The notes: generated from the sequence alone by a model not told the origin. 64,000 nucleotides of DNA from Ideonella alba (GCF_018069875.1 NZ_JAGQDF010000020.1:1-64000); one strand, 5' to 3'; positions 44,666 to 54,482 are shown, counted from the stretch's first letter. Numbers and translations: made by a program.

Positions 44666-45304
44666 ATGACTCCACACAAACACCTCGCAGACACGCGTGA
44701 CATGAGACAGCTGCTGGTGCGGCAGCAGCTGCTGAGTGCCACGCTGGCCGTGCTGTGCCTGTTGCTGGCATTTGCGGTGCTCACCAAGCGCACGACGACC
44801 ATCCTGGAGCCGCCAACGCGTGCCAGGACCATGACCGTCGTCGGTGATCGCGTCGATGGGGCCTGGCTTGAGGAGATGGGACTGTGGGTTGCCCACCTGA
44901 TGCTGGATGCCACGCCCCAGTCCATCGGCTGGCAGCAAGAGCAGATCCTGAAGTGGGTTCACCCGTCGACGCACGGTGAGCTGCAGCAGCGCATGACGGT
45001 CCAGGCCAAGCGAATGACCGAGGCGAATGCCACCACGATCTTCTGGCCATCGCAGGTGGCGCCCGACCCCGATGCCCAGCGGGTTCTGGTCATGGGCCAA
45101 CTGGAGACCTACGTCAACAGCGCCAAGGTTGGCGGGACGGGTCGCACCGTGGCCTATCAGGTCAGCTTCGAGTCGATCGGGGGGCGCGCACTCATCAAGG
45201 AGTGGAAGGAAGTGCCGCCGGACGATCCATGGCTTGTCCGCGCCATGGAGGAGCAGGCGCGAGCCGCTGAAAAGGCCAAGGAGGACAAGCGTGCTGGCAA
45301 GTGA
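44666..45304 (+). CDS. traE: TraE, VirB8-like channel component
   Basis: A 212-residue protein with one N-terminal membrane helix (SATLAVLCLLLAFAVLTK, about 20-40) and a periplasmic VirB8-like domain (VVGDRVDGAWLEEMGLWVAHLML, then MTEANATTIFWPSQV). The C-terminal end is charged. The start MTPHKHLADTRDMRQLL at 44666 is chosen over an upstream in-frame ATG that would overlap traL. It overlaps traK by 14 bases. Confidence 0.9.
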   Translation: MTPHKHLADTRDMRQLLVRQQLLSATLAVLCLLLAFAVLTKRTTTILEPPTRARTMTVVGDRVDGAWLEEMGLWVAHLMLDATPQSIGWQQEQILKWVHPSTHGELQQRMTVQAKRMTEANATTIFWPSQVAPDPDAQRVLVMGQLETYVNSAKVGGTGRTVAYQVSFESIGGRALIKEWKEVPPDDPWLVRAMEEQARAAEKAKEDKRAGK

Positions 45305-46118
45305 ACACCGGACCTCTCGCGTGGCTGCGCGCTGCCTGTCCTGGACGGTGGCCCTCCAGGCCCTGGTCGCCAATGGCGGTGCCTGGGCAGCGCAGCAGTT
45401 GGACGTGCGCGATGGCGACACGGCGATCGCCCGAATCTCGCAGAGAGACCAGACCCGCATCCGCGTGGACCGTGCCCGCATTACCGACGTGCTGGGCGAC
45501 ATCTATGACGCGCAGCGCAACCCCGCCGGCCGGATCGTGCTCGTCAAGGACGACCAGGACGGCGAGGTCTATGTCCGCCCGGTCACACAGGTGGCGCCGG
45601 GCGACGGTGCCGCGCCGGTGCTGCCTGGCTCGCCCCCGGTGCCGGTGAAGCTGGACATCAAGAGCGACCGCGGGACCTTTGCGCTCCTGTTACAGCCGAT
45701 GGATGTTCCCGGGGACACCCTCATATTGCGTCCAGCAGGTCCACCGCCGATCAAGCCCAACGCGGAGGCTGCCGCGCGATACAAGGGTGCGGCCCATGTT
45801 CGAGCCATCAAGGCCTTGACGCTGGCCATGGCCAATCCAGACCTCGCCAGCGAGGTGCCGCCGCAGTGGCTGCCTGGCGGCGGTGAGGAGCTGGCGCTCT
45901 GGAAGGAGGCGCGCTTTGTCCTGAAGGCTCGGCACGTGGCCACAGGCATGGTCGGCGAGGTGTATGAGCTGATCAACGTGAGCGGTCAGCGCATGGTGAT
46001 CGACGAGCGCGAGCTGTTCGACAAGGGCGTCTTGTCGGTGGCGCTGCGTCGCCTGGTGCTGGCGCCAGGCGAATCCACGCCTGTGTGGGTGATCCGACAG
46101 GCCCAGGCGGGGCAGTGA
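45291..46118 (+). CDS. traK: TraK, VirB9-like secretin-type protein
   Basis: About 275 residues with a signal peptide ending in GGAWA. The mature protein begins AQQLDVRDGDTAIARISQRDQTRIRVDRARITDVLG, typical of TraK, with a C-terminal beta-rich domain (GMVGEVYELINVSGQRMVIDERELFDKGVLSVAL). It forms part of the outer-membrane core complex with TraB and TraV. The GTG at 45291 is chosen because AAGGAGG lies 6 bases upstream; the open frame extends far into traE and is not used. Confidence 0.9.
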   Translation: MLASEHRTSRVAARCLSWTVALQALVANGGAWAAQQLDVRDGDTAIARISQRDQTRIRVDRARITDVLGDIYDAQRNPAGRIVLVKDDQDGEVYVRPVTQVAPGDGAAPVLPGSPPVPVKLDIKSDRGTFALLLQPMDVPGDTLILRPAGPPPIKPNAEAAARYKGAAHVRAIKALTLAMANPDLASEVPPQWLPGGGEELALWKEARFVLKARHVATGMVGEVYELINVSGQRMVIDERELFDKGVLSVALRRLVLAPGESTPVWVIRQAQAGQ

Positions 46119-46128
46119 GGAGCTGAGC

Positions 46129-47580
46129 ATGCCCCGCATCACCATCCCTGGCTACAGCCGCCTGAGCCCCAAGCGCAAGCAACAGGTCAACATGGCCCTC
46201 GGCGGATTCGTCATGGTCGGCATCGTGCTCTTCGCCTCGGGCTTCGTCGGCGGACCGCCCGCGATCAAGAGTGCATCCACGCAGGATGCGCCGAAGCCGA
46301 AGCCCCTAGGCGCCGTGCCAGGTGCTGCGCTTGACACGAAGGACGCCTGGGTCGGCGCCGCCGGCAAGGACCTCACCCGGATGAGGGATGACCTGAAGCT
46401 GCAGGCCGATGAGGTTCGACATCAGCGTGAGGAGCAGGAGCGGATCAACAAGGAGCTGATGGCCGAGCTCAAGGCCATGCGGGAGGGGAGAGCGGACACG
46501 GCCATGTCTGCTGTGCGCGAGCCGGCAACCGCAGCCTCGGCGAGCCGCCCCATGGACCGCACTTCGGATCGCTCCCTGGATCGCCCGGGGACACCCGCGG
46601 CCATGGGCGGCAGCAGCTTTCCGGCACAGCCGCGCAGCGAGCGACTACCGGCACCGGTCCAAGGCCCTGGCGCGTCGACGGCCTACCCGCCCGGCACGCC
46701 GAACCGAGCCGCGGGTACTGGCGCACCCGGTGCTGGGCCTGTCCTCGCTGCTGAGCAGACGGCACCGGTTGTGCTCAGGGTCTCACTTCGCAGTGGGGGA
46801 GGGCGAGGGGAGGGCGCTGAGGCCACGGGCACGGGGGCTGTCGGTGGCGCCACGGTGCCGCGGCGGGTGGACAACTTTCTTCCTGTGAGCTTCACCCGCG
46901 CGGTCCTGCTCGGTGGCCTGGCAGCGCCGACCGGCGGGCAGGCCCAGGCGAACCCCGTTCCGGTTCTTCTGAGGCTGATGGATGCAGCTGTCTTGCCCAA
47001 CCAGTTCCGCAGCCAAGTCAAGGACTGCCTCGTGATTGGCGAGGGCTTTGGCGACCAGTCGGCGGAGCGCGCCTACATCCGCACGACCCTGCTGTCTTGC
47101 GTGATGCGTGACGGCCGGGTCATGGAGATTCCCCTCAAGGGCTCGGTCTTCGGCGAAGACGGCATGAACGGCATGATGGGCAAGCTGGTCACCAAGCAGG
47201 GGCAGATCCTGACGAACGCACTGCTTGCCGGCATCGCCTCCGGCCTGGGCTCCGGCCTCGCACAGGCCAGCCAGACCATCACCACCTCGCCGCTGGGCTC
47301 GACCACGACAACGGGCACGGATGCCAAGTCCATCGTGCAGGCCGGTGTCGGCACCGGCGTGGGCAAGGCGCTCGACCGCCTGTCGCAGTACTACATCTCG
47401 CTGGCCGAGAAGACCTTTCCGGTGATCGAGATCCTGCCGGGTCGCGTGGTCGACATCGTGGTCACCCAAGGTGCCCAGCTCGACGCCACGCTCTCCGCCG
47501 GCTCTCAGCTGGCGAGCCGTGACAGTGGAAACGACCGCAGCAAGCTGATGCAGGCGGTCCGCACGGATGACGAGGACTGA
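46129..47580 (+). CDS. traB: TraB, VirB10-like channel scaffold
   Basis: A 483-residue VirB10-like protein. One transmembrane helix (about 23-40) follows a basic cytoplasmic start (MPRITIPGYSRLSPKRKQQ). A coiled coil (about 75-115) and a Pro/Gly-rich linker (about 130-240) lead to the C-terminal TrbI/VirB10 domain (CLVIGEGFGDQSAERAYIRTTLLSCV and IPLKGSVFGEDGMNGMMGKLV). It spans both membranes and couples inner-membrane energy to the outer core. Confidence 0.92.
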   Translation: MPRITIPGYSRLSPKRKQQVNMALGGFVMVGIVLFASGFVGGPPAIKSASTQDAPKPKPLGAVPGAALDTKDAWVGAAGKDLTRMRDDLKLQADEVRHQREEQERINKELMAELKAMREGRADTAMSAVREPATAASASRPMDRTSDRSLDRPGTPAAMGGSSFPAQPRSERLPAPVQGPGASTAYPPGTPNRAAGTGAPGAGPVLAAEQTAPVVLRVSLRSGGGRGEGAEATGTGAVGGATVPRRVDNFLPVSFTRAVLLGGLAAPTGGQAQANPVPVLLRLMDAAVLPNQFRSQVKDCLVIGEGFGDQSAERAYIRTTLLSCVMRDGRVMEIPLKGSVFGEDGMNGMMGKLVTKQGQILTNALLAGIASGLGSGLAQASQTITTSPLGSTTTTGTDAKSIVQAGVGTGVGKALDRLSQYYISLAEKTFPVIEILPGRVVDIVVTQGAQLDATLSAGSQLASRDSGNDRSKLMQAVRTDDED

Positions 47581-47585
47581 TCCCG

Positions 47586-48377
47586 ATGACTCGACGCACC
47601 ACCTCGTCGGCCTCGGCTGCCATGGCATGGTTGATCTCCGCCTTGTTCAGTACCGCCCTGGCGCAGCCCGTCTCTGGCGGGAATGACGTGGACGCCTTCG
47701 CTGCCCGTCTCAAGGCACAGTACCCGGCCACCCGCTTTGACGCTGTGATGCCAGCACCGGTGCCCAACCTCTACGAGGTCACGATGGGTAAGAACGTGGC
47801 CTATGTGGAGCCCACGGGGCGCTACTTCCTCTTTGGCCATGTCTGGGACATGCAGGCCCGCAAGGACCTGACAGCGGATCGCAAGGCGGCCCTCGACAAG
47901 GTCGACCCGGCCGCACTCCCCAAGGAACTGGCGATTCGCAGCGTGCGGGGCAGCGGCAAGCGTGTGCTCTACGTGATGGCCGATCCCCAGTGTGGTTACT
48001 GCCGCCAGCTGGAGAGGGCCGTGGGCGACCTCGACGATGTGTCCGTCTACACCTTCTTGCTGCCTATCCTTGGGCCGGAGTCCCGCCGCCTGGCGGCCGA
48101 CGTCTGGTGTGCGCCGGACAAGGGCGCCGCCTGGCGCGACTGGATGCTGCGTGGCGTGTCGCCGCCCCCCGCTGGGTCGAGTTGCGAGACTCCCTTCGCT
48201 GCGATCGAGCGTCTGGCCGAGTCGATGGGCATTGGCGCCACGCCTGCCCTGGTCGCTGCGGACGGCCGCAAGCACGCCGGTGCCTTGCCTGCTGCAGAAC
48301 TGAGCGCCTGGCTTGGCCCGGTCGGGGCGGCGCCCCGTGATGCCGCGACAACGACCGTCAAGACGCCCGCGCGATGA
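47586..48377 (+). CDS. DsbC-like disulfide isomerase
   Basis: A 263-residue exported thioredoxin-fold protein. Signal peptide ends near STALA. An N-terminal dimerisation-like domain (NLYEVTMGKNVAYVEPTGRYFLFGHVWD) is followed by the CXXC site, Cys136-Gly-Tyr-Cys139, in MADPQCGYCRQLE, and a cis-Pro region GATPALVAADG. It would shuffle disulfides in the Cys-rich transfer proteins TraN, TraU and TraV. Similar dsbC genes sit within F-type operons of SXT-like elements. Confidence 0.9.
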   Translation: MTRRTTSSASAAMAWLISALFSTALAQPVSGGNDVDAFAARLKAQYPATRFDAVMPAPVPNLYEVTMGKNVAYVEPTGRYFLFGHVWDMQARKDLTADRKAALDKVDPAALPKELAIRSVRGSGKRVLYVMADPQCGYCRQLERAVGDLDDVSVYTFLLPILGPESRRLAADVWCAPDKGAAWRDWMLRGVSPPPAGSSCETPFAAIERLAESMGIGATPALVAADGRKHAGALPAAELSAWLGPVGAAPRDAATTTVKTPAR

Positions 48378-48435
48378 GCCACCAGCCCGTCCACCAGCCC
48401 GACGCCCGGGCAATCCTGCCCACTGGAGCCGTCGC

Positions 48436-49065
48436 ATGAGATCTTCCCGTGTTGTCGTTGTGCCTCTCACGCTGATGGGCGCGCTGCTCGCCGGCTGTAC
48501 CAACTTGTCGGGCCTGGGCGGCACCAGTGACTTTCAATGCAAGGCACCTGAGGGCATCCCCTGTCAGAGCGTCAGCGGCGTGCATTTCAACGAGCGAGCG
48601 GGCACCCTGCCGGCACAGCGCGCCGCGGCCGGCCGCTCTGCAGACCTGGGTGCACCGGGCCGCGCCCGCACACTCGCAGGCGGAATGCCCGAAGGGATTC
48701 GTGATGCGCTGACCGCGGGTGACACCTCCCCGGCGCCGATGCTCGGTGCGATCCGCTCGGAGCCGACCGTCATCCGCATCTGGATTGCACCCTGGGAGGA
48801 TTCGGACGGCGATCTCAACGACGAGAGCCGTGTCTATCTGCAGATCGACGCCGGGCGCTGGCTCATTGAGCACAACCGCGAGCGCATTCGGCGAGAGTTC
48901 GCGCCCTTGGCGGCCAGTGCAGCCCAGACCCGAAACCCCCAGATGCCGACGGTGCCGGGTGCCGCGCGGCCGGTTCAGGGCGGCGCTTCCGCGCGCACGA
49001 GCGGCACCACAGCCGGAGCTGGTGTCCTAGGCACCGGTGTGCCCAAGCAGGAGGGTGCGCAATGA
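48436..49065 (+). CDS. traV: TraV, outer-membrane core lipoprotein
   Basis: A 209-residue lipoprotein. The leader RSSRVVVVPLTLMGALLAGC ends in a lipobox. The conserved TraV motif follows: FQCKAPEGIPCQSVSGVHFNE. A later segment RIWIAPWEDSDGDLNDESRVYLQID is also typical. The start at 48436 was taken because it gives the lipoprotein leader directly; the longer frame adds 41 Arg/Pro-rich residues. It joins TraK and TraB in the outer-membrane ring. Confidence 0.9.
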   Translation: MRSSRVVVVPLTLMGALLAGCTNLSGLGGTSDFQCKAPEGIPCQSVSGVHFNERAGTLPAQRAAAGRSADLGAPGRARTLAGGMPEGIRDALTAGDTSPAPMLGAIRSEPTVIRIWIAPWEDSDGDLNDESRVYLQIDAGRWLIEHNRERIRREFAPLAASAAQTRNPQMPTVPGAARPVQGGASARTSGTTAGAGVLGTGVPKQEGAQ

Positions 49066-51698
49066 TCGATGGACTGCTCCACTCGGCCCAGTCCATGCTG
49101 AGGCAGCTCTTCGCCGCGCCCGACGACCTTGACCCCACCGAGGATGACGCCCGCCATGTGGATCTCCACGAGGACGGCGCCAGGATGTCGGACTGGTTGC
49201 CCTACAGGTCGTTTCGGGAGCACGACAAGCTCTTCATCAACCGCGACTCGCTCGGCTTCGTGCTGGAGCTTTTGCCACAGACCGGCGCTGACCAGCAGAC
49301 AGCGGACCGGCTCAAGGGCTTGTACGCCAGGCTGCCCACCGACGCGACGATGCAGATCCACCTGTTTGCGTCGCCCAACGTCTCGCACATCCTGCGCGAC
49401 TATGCCAATTTGCGCCAGATGGATGCAGACGCCGAGGCCGCATCCAGCCTGCTCGGAGGCAGGCCGGCCCGCAACGGCAACGTCTTCCGGCTGATGGCAC
49501 GGCGCCGCTACGCCCACCTCAACCGTGGCTCGCAGCGAGCGCTGGTGGCTGGTTCGGGCTTCCTGGTGCGCGACTTCCGTCTGCTGGTCAGCGTGACCAT
49601 GCCGGGGCACATCGAGAACCTGGGTGCGGTCGACCAGCTGCTCGATATCCGCGACGGCATGCGCTCCACCTTCGAGGCGGCCCGCTTTCCGAACGAGGTC
49701 CTGGGCGCCAGCGACCTGATCGACTTCGTCGCCGAGTTGCTCAATCCCGCCAAGCTGCGTGCCGCTGCGAAGGTGAACACCGAGTACGACCCCATGCGCT
49801 CCTTGGCTGACCAGTGCGTCGACCGCGACACGACTGGGGACTGGCGCAACCCGACCAAGGCGACCCTGGAGCGTCTGGGGGGCACTGAGGACCAGAAGGT
49901 CGAGCTGCGCATGCTCTCGCTGCAGCGTGCCCCCAAGCGGTTCACGCTCTGGGGGATGGGCGGGTTGATCGGTGACCTGTTCCAGGACACCTTGCAGGTG
50001 CCGTGCCCGTTCATGATCACCATGGGCGCGGTCGTCCCGGACCAGAAGTCCATGAGCAGCGCTGCAGCGGCCGAGAAGATCCAGGCCGAGCGCAATGCGA
50101 AATCGGACTTTGCGTCTCTCTCGCCCGGCATGGCCGAGAAGAACGCGGACTGGGCCGCGGCGCTCAAGGCGATGGAGGCCGGCGGCAAGCTGGTGTGGTC
50201 TTACCACCAGGTGGCGCTGTTCGCGCGGCCTGGCGAAGGCCAGCGCGCCGAGAGCGCGATCCGCGACGTCTGGCGCGCTCGTGGATTCGAGCTGGTGGTC
50301 GATGGCTACATCCAGAAGACCGCGTTGCTCCAGTCCTTGCCGATGACGCTGAGCAGACCTTTCGCCGCTGATCTGGAGCGCCTGAAGCGGCTGGACCTGC
50401 GGACCTCTGGCAACACCATCCACATGGCGCCACTGATCGCCGAGGCGCGCGGGACCGGCACGCCGACCATGCTGGGCCTGGGGCGCCGAGGTCAGCTCAC
50501 CACACTGGACTTCTACGACAACCGGGAGGGTGGCAAGAACGTGTCCATCGTCGGCTCGGTCGGCTCGGGCAAGTCCACCCTGCTGCAGGAGATCGCGGCC
50601 TCCTACGCCTCCAAGGGCGCCCGCGTGCGCGTCTTCGAGGCCGGCCGGTCGTTCGAGCGCCTGACCGACCGCCTGGGCGGCGATTTCGTCCGCTTCAACT
50701 CCGACAAGCTGATCTGCGTTAACCCGTTTTCCTTGGTGTCGGACCCTCGCGAGATCGATGGCGAGCTCTGCGGTGGCATCGATGACGACGTGGCGATGCT
50801 TCAGCCCTTGCTGGCCAAGATGGCCAGTCCCAACGAGTCGCTCGATCCGGCGATCTACGCCACCCTGGCCACCGTCATCAAGGAGGAGTTCCAGAGGAAG
50901 GGCCGCGCCATGACGGTGACCGACGTCATGCGCCGCTATCAGGAGGGAAGGCTTTATGAGGGCCGACCCGTTGACCAGCGCTACTTCGACATGGCGGACA
51001 TGCTGGCGCCGTTTGCCGAGAACGGGCCGTACGCCAACTACTTCGAGGGACCAGCGACGCTCGACTTCAGCAACGACTTCATCGTCTTCGAGCTGCAGGA
51101 ACTTTCCACGAACCCGCATCTGCGCGGCGTGGTGCAAATGATCCTGCTCTACCAGATCACCCAGGAGATGCTGGAGGAGCGCACCCGCCAGAAGCTCTTC
51201 ATCATGGACGAGGCGAAAGAGGCGCTGGCCGGCTCTGGACCGGATGACCGCATCCTGGCCGAGTTCCTGGAGAAGCTCTACCTGCGTGTGCGCAAGTACA
51301 ACGGCTCAGCGATCACCGCCACCCAGGACGTTGCGCACTACTTCACCTCGTCCTACGGCGCCTCGATCTGGAACCAGTCGGACTTCATCCTGATGGGCCG
51401 TCAGAGCGAGAACTCGATAGAGGCGGCGGCCAAGAGTCAGGCCATCCGCCTGGATGAAAACCTGCGGCGCCTGTTGGGTTCGATCGGGGGCGGCAGCGGG
51501 CACTTCAAGGAGTGGTACGTCCACAGCCCGCTGTTCAAGGGCGTCGTGCGCCTGGTGCTCAACCCCAGCACTCTGCTGCTGTTCTCCAACCGGCCGGAGG
51601 ACAACACCCCCATTGACCAGCAGCTCGCCTGCGGCCTGGGTGTGCCCGAGGCCATCGACGCGGTACTACGAGAGCGCGGCATCGAGGAGGCGACCTGA
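49062..51698 (+). CDS. traC: TraC, VirB4-like secretion ATPase
   Basis: An 878-residue ATPase that powers pilus assembly. The N-terminal TraC_F_IV domain includes LPYRSFREHDKLFINRDSLGFVLELLPQTGAD. Walker A is GSVGSGKSTLL near residue 500 and Walker B is KLFIMDEAKEAL near 710, followed by ITATQDVAHYF and NQSDFILMGRQSENS. It overlaps traV by 4 bases. It is the largest and one of the most conserved genes of the operon. Confidence 0.94.
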   Translation: MIDGLLHSAQSMLRQLFAAPDDLDPTEDDARHVDLHEDGARMSDWLPYRSFREHDKLFINRDSLGFVLELLPQTGADQQTADRLKGLYARLPTDATMQIHLFASPNVSHILRDYANLRQMDADAEAASSLLGGRPARNGNVFRLMARRRYAHLNRGSQRALVAGSGFLVRDFRLLVSVTMPGHIENLGAVDQLLDIRDGMRSTFEAARFPNEVLGASDLIDFVAELLNPAKLRAAAKVNTEYDPMRSLADQCVDRDTTGDWRNPTKATLERLGGTEDQKVELRMLSLQRAPKRFTLWGMGGLIGDLFQDTLQVPCPFMITMGAVVPDQKSMSSAAAAEKIQAERNAKSDFASLSPGMAEKNADWAAALKAMEAGGKLVWSYHQVALFARPGEGQRAESAIRDVWRARGFELVVDGYIQKTALLQSLPMTLSRPFAADLERLKRLDLRTSGNTIHMAPLIAEARGTGTPTMLGLGRRGQLTTLDFYDNREGGKNVSIVGSVGSGKSTLLQEIAASYASKGARVRVFEAGRSFERLTDRLGGDFVRFNSDKLICVNPFSLVSDPREIDGELCGGIDDDVAMLQPLLAKMASPNESLDPAIYATLATVIKEEFQRKGRAMTVTDVMRRYQEGRLYEGRPVDQRYFDMADMLAPFAENGPYANYFEGPATLDFSNDFIVFELQELSTNPHLRGVVQMILLYQITQEMLEERTRQKLFIMDEAKEALAGSGPDDRILAEFLEKLYLRVRKYNGSAITATQDVAHYFTSSYGASIWNQSDFILMGRQSENSIEAAAKSQAIRLDENLRRLLGSIGGGSGHFKEWYVHSPLFKGVVRLVLNPSTLLLFSNRPEDNTPIDQQLACGLGVPEAIDAVLRERGIEEAT

Positions 51699-51700
51699 GC

Positions 51701-52108
51701 ATGGGTCTGCGCGACACCGTGATCAACGCCATGGTGGCCACTTCCTTGGTGGCGATTGGCATCACGGCCTACGACCGGCTGGTGCGTTCGCCCAGCACGC
51801 CGCGCCTGGCCGTGGTGGATGTCGCGCGGCTGTACAACCTGGCGGAGCGGGTGGCTGCGAGCAAGGCCGTGGGCACGCAGCGCGGGGATCAGGCCGCTGG
51901 CGCGGCGGTCGGCGCCTTGTTCCGTACCGCCGAGGACTTCGGGCCCCAGTTGGAGGGCACGCTCAAGGGACTGGCGGCCGAATGCCAATGCACCCTGGTG
52001 GCCATGGCCGCGGTGGTGGGTGAACACCCGTCCATCCCGGACTTCACGGCCGAGGCGGCGCGTCGATTGCAGTTGCAGGCAGCGCCAACGCCGGAGGGCC
52101 ATCAGTGA
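51701..52108 (+). CDS. trbI: TrbI-like F-type transfer protein
   Basis: A 135-residue protein with an N-terminal membrane helix (VINAMVATSLVAIGITAYDRLV) and a soluble helical part (LAVVDVARLYNLAERVAASKA). Size, topology and location between traC and the signal-peptidase-like gene fit the F-type TrbI family, implicated in pilus retraction. The sequence family is diverse, so the identification is moderately sure. Confidence 0.75.
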   Translation: MGLRDTVINAMVATSLVAIGITAYDRLVRSPSTPRLAVVDVARLYNLAERVAASKAVGTQRGDQAAGAAVGALFRTAEDFGPQLEGTLKGLAAECQCTLVAMAAVVGEHPSIPDFTAEAARRLQLQAAPTPEGHQ

Positions 52109-52761
52109 GCAAGCCGGCTATCCCCGATGCCATGCCAGGGGCCGGTCAAGCGGCAGTCCCCCCGCGGCCGCTCGGCGAGCGCCTGATGGATCGCCTGATG
52201 ATGCGCTGGCCTGTCATCCGTCGCCAGCTGCCCCGTGATCTGGCTGTCGTGCTTGTCCTGGCTGGCCTGGCACGGTATCTGGGCCTGGCCTGGGTCATGA
52301 CGGACAGCGTGCACACCAGCGTCGTGCTTGTGTTCAAGAGCGTCCCCCCGCGACCGGGCGAGCTGGCTGTCTTCGCCTATGCCGGTGAGGCGATTCCTGG
52401 CTACTACCTGCACAACGCCTGGACCCGAGTCCAGCAGGCTTGGAGGCCTGCAGTCACCACCGACGGGCCGCGAAAGGGTGACGGTTTCGTCAAGTACCTG
52501 GTCGGCGTGCCTGGGGACCGCATTGAGGTGGTGGCCAACCACGTCTGGATCGTGCGACCGACAGGCGAGCGGTTCGATGCCGGCGCCTGCAAGCCGCAGT
52601 CCAGGGCGGGTGTGCCCTTGACACCCATCACACCCCAGGTGATTCCACCGGGCTACACCTACATGTGGGCGCCGCATGTCGACGCGCTCGATTCGCGCTA
52701 TGCCGTCATGGGCCTGGTGCCGGCGACCGCGATCGTTGGCAAGGGGATAGCGCTGTGGTGA
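52105..52761 (+). CDS. S26 signal-peptidase-like transfer protein (TrhF/TraF type)
   Basis: A 218-residue S26-family peptidase. A membrane helix (about 45-60) is followed by VMTDSVHTSVVLVFK, containing the likely catalytic Ser, and KYLVGVPGDRIEVV with the conserved Lys and PGD motif. A further RYAVMGLVP segment matches S26 box E-like sequence. Such peptidases in IncH/SXT-like systems process pilin or cap it. Translationally coupled to both neighbours. Confidence 0.85.
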   Translation: MSKPAIPDAMPGAGQAAVPPRPLGERLMDRLMMRWPVIRRQLPRDLAVVLVLAGLARYLGLAWVMTDSVHTSVVLVFKSVPPRPGELAVFAYAGEAIPGYYLHNAWTRVQQAWRPAVTTDGPRKGDGFVKYLVGVPGDRIEVVANHVWIVRPTGERFDAGACKPQSRAGVPLTPITPQVIPPGYTYMWAPHVDALDSRYAVMGLVPATAIVGKGIALW

Positions 52762-53384
52762 GCCGTGCAGCACTGTCACTGTGCTTGGCCATGGCATCAG
52801 TGTGGACGGTCAGTGCCCAGGCCCGCGACCTGGGAGCAAGAGGGCCGCTCTACGAGATCTCTGAGCCCGACCTGCTCCAGGAGATGCTTCAGGTGATGCG
52901 CGCCAAGCAGGCCAGCGGCGAGTTGCAGCGCCTGCAAGACGAGGCCAAGCGCCGGGCCATCGCGCGGGTGGAGACGCCTGCGGCGGTGCCGGGCCTGCGC
53001 CGGACGGTCAGGGCGCGCACCTTCCTCTTCGACCCGTCTGTGCGCTTCGACGAGCCCGTAGTCGACCACCAAGGTCGCATCGTCATCGCCGCGGGCACCG
53101 TGGGCAACCCTCTGCAGGCGGTTCGTCTGACCCGTGAGCTGCTTTTCTTCGATGGGCGCGACCCGGATCAAGTGAAGTTGGTCAAGGCCCGCCTGGACGA
53201 GTTGGGCACCCTGATCAAGCCCATCCTCGTGGCCGGCCAGCCTCTGGCCTTGACCCGGCAGTGGAAGGTTCAGGTCTTCTTCGACCAAGACGGGCAGCTG
53301 GTGCAGCGCTTTGGCATCCGTCAGGTGCCCGCCCGTGTTAGCCAGGACGGCTTGCGGCTGAAGGTTGAGGAGCTGCCGCTGTGA
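52755..53384 (+). CDS. traW: TraW, periplasmic pilus assembly protein
   Basis: About 209 residues with a signal peptide ending VSAQA. The mature protein has RDLGARGPLYEISEPDLLQEMLQVMRAK, RTFLFDPSV and AAGTVGNPLQAVRLTRELLFFDGRDPDQV, all typical of TraW. There are two adjacent GTG codons, 52755 and 52758; the first sits 7 bases from AAGGGGA, and the second overlaps the stop of the preceding gene as GTGA. TraW works with TrbC and TraU. Confidence 0.9.
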   Translation: MVSRAALSLCLAMASVWTVSAQARDLGARGPLYEISEPDLLQEMLQVMRAKQASGELQRLQDEAKRRAIARVETPAAVPGLRRTVRARTFLFDPSVRFDEPVVDHQGRIVIAAGTVGNPLQAVRLTRELLFFDGRDPDQVKLVKARLDELGTLIKPILVAGQPLALTRQWKVQVFFDQDGQLVQRFGIRQVPARVSQDGLRLKVEELPL

Positions 53385-54472
53385 GTCCCTCACTGAGCGC
53401 AATCCAACGGCTGTGGCAGTTTGGTCTGCGGGCACTCCAACTTGGCCGATGCTGGTCCAGCCACGCCGTCGGCCTATTCGCCGGGGCGGCCTGTGCCTTG
53501 CTGATCGCCGCGCCAACGCCGGCTGTGGCCAGCGCAACGTGCTTTGGGCAGTTCCCCAACCCCATCACCGACATCTGCTGGTCCTGCATCTTTCCGCTGT
53601 CAATAGGCAACATGACCATCCTGGAATTCGACCAGGAGGACATCTCCAACCCCTCGGACCCGCTGTGCTTCTGTGCGACGCCCACGCCGCGTATCGGCAT
53701 CGAGATCGGATTCTGGGAGCCGGCGCGGCTGATCGAGGTCACCCGGACGCCCTACTGCCTGGTGTCGCTGGGCGGCATCGACTTCGACCCCGGCATCGAC
53801 GCACCGCGCGGCGCTCAGGACTCGCGAGCGGCCTGGGACGGCACGATGCGTGGATCGACCTACCAGGTCCACTACTACACCAACCTGATCCTGTACTACC
53901 TGGAGGTGCTGCTCGACTTTCCCTGCCTGGAGAAGGGCAGTCTGGACCTGGCCTACCTGACCGAGCTCGACCCCGCCTGGAACGACGATCAGCTCACGGC
54001 GATCCTGAACCCCGAGGCCATCCTGTTCGCCAACCCGGTGGCCCAGGCGGCCTGCGCTGCCGACTGCGTGGCTGCCTCGATCGGCTTCGGCATCAAGGAG
54101 ATGATCTGGTGCGCCGGCTGCAATGGCACGGTGTACCCGCTTGACGGCCACGTGCAGGCCCATGTGGGCGGCGTCCAGGCCTCCTCACTGCTCGTGCAGC
54201 GGATGCTGGCCAAGATGCACAGGCAGATGCTGGCCTGGAGATGGCATGGCCGCGACGCGCAGTGCGGCCCGAAGCTGGCGCCACTGATGGACAAGACCGG
54301 CTACAAGACCCAGCTCGTCTATCCGGTCCCCAACACCAGCAAGGACGAGGGGCGCTGCTGCCAGCCACTGGGCAGGACCACCCAGATCTGGGGCATGGCT
54401 AAGGAGTACCCCATCAAGGGGGAGGACTTCTCCTACATGGTGTTCCGCAAGCGCAACTGCTGCGCGTGGTGA
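53381..54472 (+). CDS. traU: TraU, pilus assembly and DNA transfer protein
   Basis: A 363-residue exported, Cys-rich protein. The signal peptide ends near AVASA, then CFGQFPNPITDICWSCIFPLSIGNM opens the mature protein. Other family segments are FCATPTPRIGIEIGFWEPARLIEVTRTPYCL, a HYYTNLILYYLEVLLDFPCL block and CCQPLGRTTQIWG. The GTG start overlaps traW. Many Cys residues suggest dependence on the DsbC-like protein in the same operon. Confidence 0.93.
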   Translation: MSPSLSAIQRLWQFGLRALQLGRCWSSHAVGLFAGAACALLIAAPTPAVASATCFGQFPNPITDICWSCIFPLSIGNMTILEFDQEDISNPSDPLCFCATPTPRIGIEIGFWEPARLIEVTRTPYCLVSLGGIDFDPGIDAPRGAQDSRAAWDGTMRGSTYQVHYYTNLILYYLEVLLDFPCLEKGSLDLAYLTELDPAWNDDQLTAILNPEAILFANPVAQAACAADCVAASIGFGIKEMIWCAGCNGTVYPLDGHVQAHVGGVQASSLLVQRMLAKMHRQMLAWRWHGRDAQCGPKLAPLMDKTGYKTQLVYPVPNTSKDEGRCCQPLGRTTQIWGMAKEYPIKGEDFSYMVFRKRNCCAW

Positions 54473-54482
54473 GGACCAGGCG

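Noticed and set aside
48975-51137. 720-codon open frame on the minus strand
   Set aside because: It lies antisense to traC, whose Walker motifs and overlaps are clear. The frame has a His/Arg/Gln-rich composition with no domain.
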